Shown here piece after piece: positions 11,621-23,177 of a stretch of 64,000 nt of DNA (positions are counted from its first letter, which is position 1; each line of letters starts with the position of its first letter). This stretch comes from Nipponacmea schrenckii (lineage: Eukaryota; Mollusca; Gastropoda; Lottiidae), in assembly GCA_030562195.1 (NCBI GenBank), contig JAUJPP010000007.1, positions 186,001-250,000 of the forward strand. The letters are read 5' to 3'. Under the pieces are notes generated by a model. That model had not been told where the DNA came from, did not search any database, and worked only from the letters and a program-made list of their open reading frames with translations. The translations under genes and the position numbers were made by a program.

Positions 11621-14600
11621 ATGAGTGGATGTAACACTGAATACCATGGGCGGCAAAGGTTCCGACCATGGCTTACCAATAAAATTGACAGTCACAAATT
11701 CCCTGGGGTAGAATGGATAGATCGAGACCAAAGCATCTTCAGAATTCCGTGGAAACATGGTGGAAAACAAGATTGGTCTGAGCAAAATTCGTTAATATTC
11801 AAGGTAAATTAATTTATAATATTGCCTCGCCAATAAATAGTTTCAATGGTGAATATGAAAGATTAATTAAAATAATCTTTTATGAGATGTTTATGGCAAG
11901 CAGTCAGTTTGAAATGGGAAAAGCATTTTGTCACATTGTCAGTCATTGGTAATGAAGGTTTTTTGATCTAAACTTTTCCATTAATGACGATAATAATTTA
12001 AAGCAAATTTTCACTTAATTGAGTGTGTGGTTTTTATTTGAGGATTCGTTAATATTGCTCTCAAATAACTAAAGTAGAATATGAATAAGGAAATATTTAA
12101 AGTTGCAATATCCTGTCTTATCTCACTATATAGGAATGGGCTGTACATACAGGCAGATTTCGTCAAGGAGTTGATAAGGCAGATTGGCCAGGCTGGAAAA
12201 CTAGATTTCGATGTGCAATGAATAAATTACCAGATATCCGAGAAATTAAAGAAAAAAGCCAATTAGATGGAGATGAACCATACAGAGTCTATCAATTTTT
12301 AAATAGTAAGTTTCTTGACGATCTTCACACAGTATACAATTTTTTAAGCTCTAATATGTGTCACTTTTGTTATATATCCGAAAGTCATTTTCGCTCAAAG
12401 TAAATGATATATTGTGCCACAGGTGACCACATTTCAGTTTTCACTCCATGATTGTATTTTATAGTGATATATTTAGTATTTTAATTTAATTAAGTAATGA
12501 CTGAAAATTGTCACTCGAAAAGTTGTGAATTAAATAGGTATAAGTATTTATTGTCTTTATTAATTTACTGACAATCTCGCACTATAATATAGAATATATC
12601 AAATAGTCTATTTCTCTTTTAGAGCAATATGAATTATCACGATAATATAATTACAAATTTAATGATTCCAATGTAATTAACATGTAAAGCTAACCAAAGG
12701 AATGGAATTTGGGAAAATTTCCCCTTCTACTTTCAGATTCAAATATGGTTGAAAATGGTGAAAATCAGTATTTAAAAAGGGAACCAAAATATGAAAAAAA
12801 TTTAGACGGTCCTTTGAATTTATCCTCTCAAACGGTAATATTTTTACTAATACAATTTTTAATGTTAATGAACGAGCCCAATACACGATAATTAATCCTC
12901 TTATATGCTATTTATTTAAGTTAACCAATTAGTTGTTACTTTTTTTTGCAAATGGCTGGCGAGTGAAAAGATAAATGAATCAATATATCGTATTGATGGG
13001 ATATCTAACCTAGACTTTAGTTATTTCTGTGACAAGTGCTATGCCATGGGTATCTAACAAAATGTGATTTTATTTCTTTCAAAGATAACTCCGTGCATAC
13101 CAGAAACTGTAAGAGCCATGAACTGTTCATATGAAGACCAGCATAACGGTAAGCAACTCTTTCTTTACACTATATTCATACTGGAGGAATCATTGGCCGT
13201 GCTACATTTTTTGGATAACAACTGCTACAATTACCCTTTTCTCTGATTTACAGTTGACGATCCAACATCGGATTTGGGTGTGATAGAATTGAAAGATTTG
13301 GTGGGAATGAGGGCTCGTGGTTCAAATAACGAGGTTTATATGAATAGAATAATACACAGTATAGAAAATACACATAAAATTGATGGTATAAAACAAGAGG
13401 AGGACATGGATACTACAGGTTTGACAAACCTTAACTTATAAGTAAAAAAACGTAATCTCTGAACACGCTAATAGGACCCCTAAAACAATTATACTTCGTT
13501 TATATTTACTATTTAGTCAACCGGAACGGATTTATCTAGGTGGTATTCGTACATTCGTCATTTGTAGGATGTGGAAAGTAATCAAGACCTCGATCCTTTC
13601 TGAAGTTCTATGCTGAAAAAATTAACATACATGAAAATAAGATCAAAGTTAACAATTATAATAAACAATCTCATAATTTCAGATGGTTCTATCTCAAGAG
13701 GTGAAAATCAATATCCTTTGGACTATTCAACAGAGTCATCAAGAATGTTAAACAGAGAACGTTCACCTTACATCAACCCAGTCGCGCAATATCCTTGTCA
13801 TAGAGAACCTGCAGGTAAATGGAATAGATTTATAAAAAGGTATTGTATGTACATGCACATCAAAAGAGATACCTATACTGAAAACGGATATACCACATAT
13901 TACATCAAATAATATAGTAACATTACCGAAAAAATATAATACTATAACAGAAATCCTTTCACTTTTACTAATTAAATTTATTGCAGATATACTTACGATT
14001 CTAACGTCATCTTAATGTGATATATAACAGATATGTAATATATTTTGATTGAAACATATTTTATTGAAATAGTAAAATAAATTTAAGACAGCCTTGAATT
14101 TAAACATTATCGTACGAGAATATTGTTCTTGTTTTCCTGAGACTACCTCACACTCCCTTCTCGAAGGATTGATATTCCAATTGAGCAACATATAATCATC
14201 TCTCAAGAACCTCAAAATCTTAATATATTTTGCAGCTCATGAACTGATTGTTAGACTGCAGTTTAGACAACAAGTTGCCGACCAATATCATATTACCAAT
14301 AAAGATGGTATTAGACTATGCTATGGTCAACAAGTGAATTGTATGACAAACGAAGATCGTAATCGGGTAAGTTGCACACTATGCCACACTGTTACTTTAT
14401 AATGGGTGTTAAAATAACGACATTTCGAGTATTACTTATTATTGGGTGGATCACAATATTTACAAACGTTTGTTCAGTAATTCATGTGCTGCTTTCTGAC
14501 CGCCATCTCAGTTTTCAAACTACATGTACAAGTAATCAGAATTCTCCTTTTGAGTAAAACACAGAGGTAAAACAGCTGGAAAACAGTGGTAAAAGGCGGT

Positions 14601-17600
14601 GCTTTAATGTGTAATTGTGCGGTTTCCATGACAATTATTCTCAAATTTCTAAATATTTGGCCTTCCACGTAAACAACAAGACATTTAATCTGTATTTTTT
14701 GCAGGCTTATGGATATCCTTCAGCAGAATCCATTGAATTTCCTTTACATCAGATAACTAACCCAGAACAACATGGCTATACAAAAGAACTATTGAAACAT
14801 TTAGATAGAGGATTGTCCATTCATTGCCAAAATGGGGATGTTTATGCTACCAGAAAATGCAGGTTAGTAGCAAACAATTAGACTTATCGAACTCGGTGGC
14901 AAACGGACAAACGGATTGAATATGAATACATGTGTGATAACAATATCCTATATACATGACAAGTGGTTGCCTAGCAAGATACGCCTACTTAAAAGTATAT
15001 TTTCTGTTTTAGCATAGGTTGAAAACTAAGTCAATAACTCAAAAACCGTTCATCGAACTTGTCCATGATCTCATCAATATAAATTACCAGACCGACGGAC
15101 AGGGGGTGACGAGAATATAATGTGGGCGTATAAAAACAAAGTGTCCTTAAGCGTGACTGGAATTGAATATGAATACTGTAATTCTATAGCTGGATGCCTG
15201 GAAACTCCGATCGGTCCATCAAACTGACATCTGATTCGGTGGGTTCACTGATGGTCAACTGAACCATTCTCTCTCGTATAGAAGTGGTGAATTCCTTATT
15301 CTTACATTGCTATTTTTTTAAGCTGAAACATAATAATATTCACACCACCTTGAATGTTTTTATTCGGACTAAACTGTCTGCCCTTATTATTCCAGGGTGG
15401 TTGTATTTTTTGCATCACCAGAGGCCAGCAATCCCACAAAAATACACAGAAATGAGCAAAGTCATAAAATATTTGACTTCAAAGCTTTTAAGGTAGCACT
15501 TCATAACTATGTGAATGGTCACGGACCTAAACCTTCTGCTCAAGTGTTGCTGGGTTTTGGACAAAAATGGACAAATAACCACGAGGCTTATCATAATTTG
15601 TTAATATCAGCTACCATCTTTCATCCTTTAGCCATCTACGAACTTTCAAAGGTAAAAACGTTATTTATTTTATCTACAAATGTTTCATTAGTTGATGGCC
15701 ATCAATTCTTATAATAGATAGATTTAGACGTCGTTGTAACATGTCGAGCAAAAGAAATGTCTTTGACTGCAGAGCCCTTCTTTTTCATATTCTGTTTTCG
15801 AAAGAAACGTCGTGTTTCATAAATCAAAGTGATATTAATCCATAAAGTCTCATATTCTTTTCGAGGGTCTACTCAATAAAAACATCCTCAAGATGTTGGT
15901 AAGTTATTACCAATGCCATGACGTCTATGGTAAAGATAGCTTGCCAGGCAAGGTAATATACGCCCACTGGCAGTATTTATTTCAAATAAAAACTTTTCAG
16001 TAAGGTTACAATAAGTGGAATGAAATATTCAACCTTCCAACCTATTTTTTTCTAGGGTCTCTAGTTTCATTAAAAACTGTCAAGAATTGTACCTAATAAC
16101 AACTCATTAAATATTTTTCGGTATTTTTATGATTTGCAATAGGGTTCACCCTTAATAATATTTCGATATTTTTAATTCTTAATATGGCTCATCCTTGGTT
16201 GATATTAAACAATTTCAGCGAGTTTTGTCAAAAAGGAATGTTTAGAGTGTTCACAAGCCAAAAGTTGAAAGCGTTTTTGAAAACAGGCGCAATAACTGAC
16301 ACTAAATATTTTTCGATTTATCTGATTTTCAATAGGGTTTATCCTTGTGAGAAAACAAATACTAAAGCCAAATTTCATCAAAATCCATTCAAAATTGTTC
16401 TTTCTAGTGTGTTTACGAGTTAAATTGAACGCGTTTTCAAAAACAAGGTCAATAACTTGTACTAAATATTTTTCGATTTTCAATAGGGTTCATCCTTGGG
16501 AGACAACAAATACTCCAGCCAAGTTACATCAAAATCCATTAAAAATTGTTCTTTCTAGAGTGTTTACAAGCTAAAATTGAAAGCGTTTTCAAGAACAAGG
16601 GCTATAACTGACACTAAATATATTTCTATTTATTTGATTTATAATAGGGTTCATCCTTGGGTAAAAACAAATACTCAAGCCAAAGTTAATCAAAATCCAT
16701 TAAGAATAGTTCTTTCTAGAGTGTTCACAAGCTAAAATTGAATGCGTTTTCAAGAACAAGGGCAGTAACTCATACTAAAATTTTTTTTTCGATTTCGCTG
16801 ATTTTCAATAGGGTTCATCCTTGAGTTATAACACACTCTCACACCAAGTTTCATCGAAATCCATCAAGAATTGTGCCATGTAGAGTGTTTACGAGACAAA
16901 AATCGAACGCGTTTAAAAGAACAAGGGCAATAATTCAGATTAGATATATTTTGATATTTCTAATTTTCAATTAGGCTCATCCCTTGCGATATCCAACAAT
17001 TTCAGTGAGTTTTGTCAACATTGGTCATGAATTGTACCTTCTAGAGTGTTTATTAGCCAAAAAGTTAAACCCGTTTTCAAACACAAGGGCAATAACTGAC
17101 ACTAAATATATTTCGATTTATTTGATTTTCAATAAGGCTCATCCTTGGGTAAAAACAAATACTCAAGCCAAGTTTTATCAAAATCCATTAAGAATTGTTC
17201 TTTCTAGAGTGCTTACAAGCTAAAATTGAACGCGTTTTCAAACACAAGGGCAATAACTGATACTAAATATTTTTCGATTTAACTGAATTTCAATAGTGTT
17301 CATCCTTAGGTGATTACAAATACTCATGCCAAGTTATGTCAAAATCGCTCAAGAATTGTGACTTGTAGAGTGTTTACAAGGCAAAAATCCAACACATTTT
17401 ATAGAACAAGGGCAATAATTCCTATTAAATATATTTCTATATGTGCTATTTTCAAAAGGGTTCATTCTTGTTCTTGGGTGATATTAAACAATTTCAGCAA
17501 GTTTCATCAAAATCGGTCAATAACTGTGCTTTGTAGAGTGTTTACAAGCTAAAAATTGAACGCGTTTTCAAAAACAAGGGCAATAACTGATATTAATTTT

Positions 17601-18280
17601 TTTTCGATTAGACTGGTTTGCAATAGGCTTCATCATTGGGTGATAAAAAATACTCAGGCCAAGTTTCATTAAAATCCATTAAAAATTGTTCTCTCAAGAG
17701 TGTTTACAAGCTAAAATTGAACGCGTTTTCAAGAACAAGGGCAATAACTCATACTAAATGTTTTTCGATTTCGCTGATTTTCGATAGGGTTTATCCTAGA
17801 GTTATAACATACTATCACACCAAGTTTCATCAAAATCGGTCAAGAATTGCACGTTGTAGAGTGTTTACGAGCCATTCAAGAACAAGGGCACGAACTCATA
17901 CTAATTTTTTTCCGATTTCGCTGATTTTCAATAGGGTTTATCCTTGCGTGATCATAAACACTCATATCTAAATCCGTCAAGAATTACACCGTGTAGAGTG
18001 TTTACGAGCAATTGTGGACGGACGGACGGACCGACGGACGAACGGACGGACGGACGGATGTGGGTGACGACAATATACGCCCCCCCATTTCATGTGGGCG
18101 TATAAAAATACTATCTTTCTTTGTCTATATTTTATAACCACATATATTTAAATTCCAATGTAATCATTTTAGGTTTCTGGTAATGGTCTTCTGTCAACAG
18201 TACAGATTTCAAAATCCGATGAAATCGATCAGTTTTTAAAAGTTTATAAAGAGATTAATTCACTTGGCTCTAAGTTCTAA
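11621..18280 (+). CDS. interferon regulatory factor (10 coding exons)
   Basis: Coding exons: 11621-11803, 12134-12305, 12737-12834, 13085-13148, 13254-13418, 13683-13814, 14236-14366, 14705-14862, 15396-15651, 18173-18280; phases are consistent and give about 488 residues. Residues ~10-118 form the IRF DNA-binding domain: RQRFRPWL, GVEWID, RIPWKHGGKQDW, EWAVHTG and RFRCAMNKLPDI, with the conserved tryptophan cluster at about 17, 32, 44, 52 and 63. Exons 7-10 encode an IRF-association-domain-like region (ELIVRLQF, GIRLCYG, RVVVFFASP, VLLGFGQKW). The middle is diverged and Ser/Asn-rich, with two sumoylation-type motifs, LKRE (~131) and IKQE (~218). The protein should bind interferon-response-element-like DNA in the nucleus and dimerise. 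Presence of the association domain argues for an IRF3-9-type member; I cannot assign a vertebrate subclass. The frame is open upstream to the acceptor at 11608, so an additional 5' coding exon is possible. Confidence 0.93.
14930..15161 (+). mobile_element. short non-autonomous repeat (family B) in IRF intron 8, with 15-bp TSD
   Basis: About 232 bp flanked by perfect 15-bp direct repeats ATTGAATATGAATAC at 14915-14929 and 15162-15176, a clear target-site duplication. It carries GGTTGCCTAGCAAGATACGCC near one end and GGGGGTGACGAGAATATA then TGTGGGCGTATAAAA near the other, the same end motifs as the 2.2-kb element. A near-identical copy lies at 20105-20347. No coding capacity. Confidence 0.8.
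16262..18003 (+). repeat. degenerate ~160-bp tandem array inside element copy 1
   Basis: Landmarks equivalent to GAACGCGTTTTCAA occur near 16267, 16427, 16578, 16740, 16903, 17066, 17229, 17390, 17556 and 17720, so the spacing is about 150-165 bp. Units are diverged from each other far more than the whole array is from copy 2, so the array existed before the element spread. Confidence 0.8.
18013..18058 (+). repeat. GGAC tetranucleotide microsatellite at end of element copy 1
   Basis: Nearly pure GGAC repeat with single-base variants, immediately inside the GTGGGCGTATA end. The inverted copy has the complementary CCGT/GTCC tract at 33059-33120, which is longer, showing length polymorphism between copies. 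Confidence 0.85.
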
Positions 18281-18524
18281 ATACAGTACTAATATTTTAA
18301 TATGATTATTATAGAGCCTACTAACATTTTCATGCGTAGCCTAACACAATATTTATCGTTTGATGGTTTTCATAATATATATTTCTTGTATACATGAATT
18401 TCTTATTAATTCCTTGTTAGTTACTGGACAACTGTACATTTTATCAATATGCATTTGTATGTTTAGTTATCATGTAAATAATATAACATCAATAGCTTGT
18501 TCTCCAAGCCTGTTCCTATGTTTG

Positions 18525-18530
18525 AATAAA
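18525..18530 (+). terminator. IRF polyadenylation signal
   Basis: AATAAA about 245 bp after the IRF stop codon, followed by a GT/T-rich stretch (GATTGTTATACCGTGTATATTG). It is the first canonical signal after the stop and the most plausible 3' end. Confidence 0.55.
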
Positions 18531-18730
18531 ATATAGATTGTTATACCGTGTATATTGACATGTATTTTATTTTCAAGCAATTATAGCGTTATTTTATTGC
18601 TTACTTAAGAGATTGTAAAGAAGATCGAGTATTAGAAACAATAGGTGTTGGTGGAAACATTGGATGGTCCCTTATAGAAGTTTCCCTGAAGGCAAGAAGT
18701 CATCTTTACAATCCCTTAACAATTTCATGT

Positions 18731-19012
18731 ACATGTACATACAATCTAATTGTATTATCATTGATCCAAACTTAACATTTCCTGTACATACAATCTAATT
18801 GTATTATCATGGATCCAAACTTAACATTTTCCTGTACATACAATCTAATTGTATTATCATAGATCCAAACTTAACATTTTCCTGTACATACAATCTAATT
18901 GTATTATCATGGATCCAAACTTAATATTTTCCTGTACATACAATCTAATTGTATTATCATCATGGATCCAAACTAAATATTTTCCTGTACATACAATCTA
19001 ATTGTATTATCG
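18731..19012. repeat. 50-bp tandem repeat, about 6 copies
   Basis: Units begin near 18731, 18781, 18831, 18881, 18931 and 18984 and carry TACATACAATCTAATTGTAT then TATCATGGATCCAAACTTAA. They are highly similar, with one 3-bp expansion (TCATCATGG) in the fifth unit. Decayed single relatives occur near 19588 and 19812. There are no unique spacers, so it is a minisatellite. Confidence 0.9.
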
Positions 19013-20104
19013 GAGTGCAAAACTTAAACATTCATACTTTCTGATAGTCCGAAACACCTCTATGCAGTCTGAACCACCTCTATACTGGCCTCTATAAAAG
19101 CTTTTTTGACAAGTTGTAAATTGGAGTAGACAGAAAAAAAATAGTCTGTTTTATGGGATTATCCACAAAAGATCTGTTTTTGAAACAGGTGTTAATTTAT
19201 TCTTACAATGACTGTGAATTATTGCTAGGCATTGCCGTTACTTTCGTTTTAAAGTATTAAGCGACTATTTAACCCATAGACATCCTATAGGATATCTATG
19301 ATTTAACCCTTGAACTTTTGGTTGCGCACGCAGACTTACTAGTTTTGTTACAAATAATTTGATGGAACGACAGACGTGACTTAATGGTGTAAGGAAATGT
19401 GATAGTATGACTGAACAACAAATATATTAACCTTAACAAATATATCTCGGAAAACTTTCAGAAGTGCGGAAAATCCCCTTAACAAAGGGCCTACTTTCCT
19501 GACTACTTAAGTCGGGGCTGAAATAGAGGCAGATGTTTTGGTCTTATAATCTGATTGCAAAGAGTATACTTGACATAACAATGCATGTACATTCAATCGA
19601 ATAGTATCATCATTAGCCGTGTTGAGACAGCCATGAACAACCGTTCGGACTCGGCCCGGATTACTTTTGGCTGTCTAAGCATCATAAGCATGTTCATAAT
19701 CAGTCTGACTCCATTGTCACAGAGGATGCTCAATTTATAGCATTGCATATACTTGAACATACGTATACGTTTTATCTGAATATGTTGACATACAGCATCC
19801 TCGGAATTTTCAAGTACAATCTAATTGTTTTGTTCTAGAGAATACATGTACCTGACATTTGCATTGAATGTTTTATCATTGTATTATCATAAAGCATAAT
19901 ATAGAATATTATCTTTCTGAAATCAAATGAAAAGTTGTTTCTTTATTCAATAATTAATATTGCCTGTACCATAATATTATGTAAAAAATAAACCAGAAAT
20001 CTATAAAAGCTATATACATGTGTTCCTATTTAAACAACAGTTGCCTTTTATTTTCATTTGTGCCAGTTGCTTTGCTTTGGGAAATGCATTTTACATCACA
20101 TATT

Positions 20105-20347
20105 TGATAACAATATCCTATATACATGACAAGTGGTTGCCTAGCAAGATACGCCCATCTTAAAAGTATATTTTCTGTTTTAGCATAGGTTGAAAACTAA
20201 GTCAATAACTCAAAAACCGTTCATCGAACCATGATCTCATCAATATAAATTATCAGACCGACGGACTGACAGGGGGTGACGAGAATATACAACCACAGTA
20301 TAATGTGGTCGTATAAAACAAAGTGTCCTTAAGCGTGACTGGAATTC
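20105..20347 (+). mobile_element. short non-autonomous repeat (family B), second copy
   Basis: Nearly identical to 14930-15161 from TGATAACAATATCCTATATA through to AAGCGTGACTGGAATT, including the GCCTAGCAAGATACGCCC and GGGGGTGACGAGAATATA motifs. It differs by small indels, for example CAACCACAG inserted before TATAATGTGG and GTCGTATA in place of GGCGTATA. No clear target duplication was found for this copy. Confidence 0.85.
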
Positions 20348-21027
20348 AAGACTCAAATGTATAATATTGTGAAGTTTTCATGCCTAGGCCTATTCATCAG
20401 TGTTAAAAAATTCATAACCATGGAATAATCAATAAAGTTGTCATGTATATTATCAGAGAGTGCAAAGAGAATATTTAAGGTATAATCATAAACATTAATA
20501 CAGTACTGGTATTTTTAGTCATATCTTAATCTACAAAAATACAATATGGAATTGTTCAAAGACTCCACGGAGAAGAAGAAACGGCGTATTTTTTCTAGCT
20601 TATATCATTAGTAATAATGTTCACATCGTCGCATTCTGAGCTGTCAAATACATAATCAGGATTGTCCTACGTCCACTTATTGACTGTTAGTGTAGCGAAC
20701 CGAAACGCCATCCGTCTACGATTTTGACTAGCGAAGCGAAACACCTTTCGTCTACCATTTATCTTGTTTCAAAGCTAAATCACGACTCGAATGTTCTGGA
20801 AATTGTCCTAATAAATAGACATTATAGAAATAGAAAGTAAAATTCGAAGCAGGGGCATTTTAAAAGGAACGATTTTAGTACGTCTGAAGAGTATCAAGGC
20901 CGACACCCATATTGAAAATAGACCTACATTCATATTGTCACTGATTAATCTCGCACAACCATAGATCTTATCTTTTATTTTTGACTAGCACATTAGAAAA
21001 CAGCACATGCAATAGCTTAGATCCTTC

Positions 21028-21220
21028 CAGTACAATTAGAAGATAAACACTTTCTGTTTTAGATTTAGATGGGGTTTATTCGATATTTAACCATGCTTGA
21101 ATCATTAGATCCCGAGACCGCTTGCGGTCGAGGCTCTCTAATGGTATATTCAAGCATGGTTAAATATCGAATAAACCCCCTCTAAATCTAAAACAGAAAG
21201 TCGTTTATCGGAATTGTACC
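21028..21220. mobile_element. foldback element with ~80-bp inverted arms
   Basis: Left arm 21028-21108 and right arm 21136-21220 are reverse complements over most of their length (for example ATTCGATATTTAACCATGCT pairs with AGCATGGTTAAATATCGAAT). The 27-bp centre contains a further GACCG-CTTG-CGGTC inverted repeat. Such a palindrome would form a long hairpin; it is typical of foldback or MITE elements. It encodes nothing. Confidence 0.85.
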
Positions 21221-21510
21221 ACAAATTGTGATAATTTTGTTCCCGGACTCTTTTTTATGGAAAATTTAGACATGGGTTATTCGGTTTTTATGATGTAAGG
21301 TGCAGTATGACGCACATAACAACAAACTGCACGTGCGCTATCGAATGAAAAGGAAGACATCATTTTTATCATTAACATTAACAAGATTTACAACTAGTTC
21401 GCTGAAATTAATACGCCAAATTGCAAAGACAAGATGTCAAATTGCTATTATTAAACCCCATGTATTTCGACCAATCAGAACTCAGAATTTTTGTTATTTG
21501 TGGTACAATT
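21212..21510. mobile_element. MITE-like element with ~15-bp terminal inverted repeats
   Basis: AATTGTACCACAAAT at the left end is matched by ATTTGTGGTACAATT at the right end. The element abuts and slightly overlaps the preceding palindrome, which itself ends in the same AATTGTAC motif, suggesting nested insertion or a composite of related elements. The 70-codon open frame within (21300-21512) has no recognisable homology. Confidence 0.6.
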
Positions 21511-22095
21511 AGCTTAGGCCTACATTGATTTTCATTGCAGCCCTTTAGATCACAATTGACACAATTTTTATAATCTACAACATGAAGGGAGATAATTCTG
21601 AAAACAAAAACTGCCCAGTTTCTAAATCTAGGTCAAAAACTGAACAAGGGAAGTAATATGGTAAGATATAATATTTAGAAGATATAATATTTAGATAAAA
21701 TAATTTATTTTAAAAGAGACCATTTTGTAAAATTTGAAATCTTCAAGATACAATTCAGAAATTCAAATCATACTTCGAGAATGCCATTATACAAAACTCA
21801 GAAAAAACAGAATCAAAAACATGCTGTATTTCACTTTATCAAATGGGAACGTTGTAAAATAAACTGAATATATATAATTTAATTGCTTTGTCAGTGAAAA
21901 GATAGACGGTCCAAACAACTAAAAAAATAATGGACACTTTTTAAAAAAATAATGGACACTTTTTTAAAAATAATGGACATTTAGTGAACAACTTTCATGA
22001 AATAATGGACAGTTAGTGAGTAGTGCAAACAACACTCACAAATTCTACTAGAGAATGGATAAATACAACAAAGGATGACGTCATAGCTGTTATTT

Positions 22096-23177
22096 AATGA
22101 CATACAATGACCATCTAGGTGTGTCATTATTTCCAGCATATCAATGTTTATCTATATAGTACCATGTTCTGGCTACTAATGACATACAATGACAATCTAG
22201 ATGTGTCTTCATTACCAACATATCAATGTTTATCTATAAAGTACCATGTTCTGGCTACTAATGACATACAATGACAATCTATATGTGTCATCATTACCAA
22301 CATATCAATGTTTATCTATAAAGTACCATGTTCTGGCTACTAATGACATACAATGACAATCTATATGTGTCATCATTACCAACATATCAATGTTTATCTA
22401 TAAAGTACCATGTTCTGGCTAATAATGACATACAATGACAATCTATATGTGTCATCATTACCAACATATCAATGTTTATCTATAAAGTACCATGTTCTGG
22501 CTAATAATGACATACAATGACAATCTAGATGTGTCATCATTACCAACATATCAATGTTTATCTATAAAGTACCATGTTCTGGCTAATAATGACATACAAT
22601 GACAATCTAGATGTGTCATCATTACCAACATATCAATGTTTATCTATAAAGTACCATATTCTGGCTACTAATGACATACAATGACAATCTAGATGTGTCA
22701 TCATTACCAACATATCAATGTTTATCTATAAAGTACCATGTTCTGGCTAATAATGACATACAATGACAATCTAGATGTGTCTTCATTACCAACATATCAA
22801 TGTTTATCTATAAAGTACCATGTTCTGGCTAATAATGACATACAATGACAATCTAGATGTGTCATCATTACCAACATATCAATGTTTATCTATAAAGTAC
22901 CATGTTCTGGCTAATAATGACATACAATGACAATCTAGATGTGTCATCATTACCAACATATCAATGTTTATCTATAAAGTACCATGTTCTGGCTACTAAT
23001 GACATACAATGACAATCTAGATGTGTCATCATTACCAACATATCAATGTTTATCTATAAAGTACCATGTTCTGGCTAATAATGACATACAATGACAATCT
23101 ATATGTGTCATCATTACCAACATATCAATGTTTATCTATAAAGTACCATGTTCTGGCTACTAATGACATACAATGAC
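22096..23177. repeat. 82-bp satellite array, 13 full units
   Basis: Unit starts AATGACATACAATGACAATC and includes ATGTGTCATCATTACCAACA, TATCAATGTTTATCTATAAA and GTACCATGTTCTGGCTA. Starts fall at 22096, 22178, 22260 and then every 82 bp up to 23162. The first unit is the most diverged; internal ones differ at one to three positions, mostly TAGATG/TATATG and ACTAAT/AATAAT. The array is broken after 16 bp of unit 14 by a Penelope-like insertion and resumes at 24361. Confidence 0.95.

Larger units (their letters stand above)
15935..18104 (+). mobile_element. 2.2-kb repeat element, copy 1, in IRF intron 9
   Basis: Starts GATAGCTTGCCAGGCAAGG and ends CATTTCATGTGGGCGTATA. The interior is a degenerate array of about eleven units of roughly 160 bp, each containing versions of GAACGCGTTTTCAA, ACAAGGGCAATAACT, AATAGGGTTCATCCTTGG and AGAGTGTTTACAAGC; it finishes with a GGAC microsatellite (18013-18058) and GGGTGACGACAATATACG. 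A closely matching copy in opposite orientation lies at 33018-35194. Near the two ends TATACGCCCAC and GTGGGCGTATA are complementary, which could form a terminal stem. Short open frames inside it are by-products of the array and recur from unit to unit. No transposase or RT is encoded, so it is non-autonomous or a composite. Confidence 0.85.

Noticed and set aside
16184..17971. Series of 75-110 codon open frames ending in RVFTS
   Set aside because: They recur once per ~160-bp repeat unit and again in reverse in the second copy (33049-34893). Similarity follows the DNA repeat, frames shift between units, and no protein family is recognised.
22096..23177. CRISPR-like regular repeats
   Set aside because: The 82-bp units are directly contiguous with no unique spacers, in eukaryotic intergenic DNA; the 50-bp (18731) and 26-bp (47941) arrays are rejected for the same reason.
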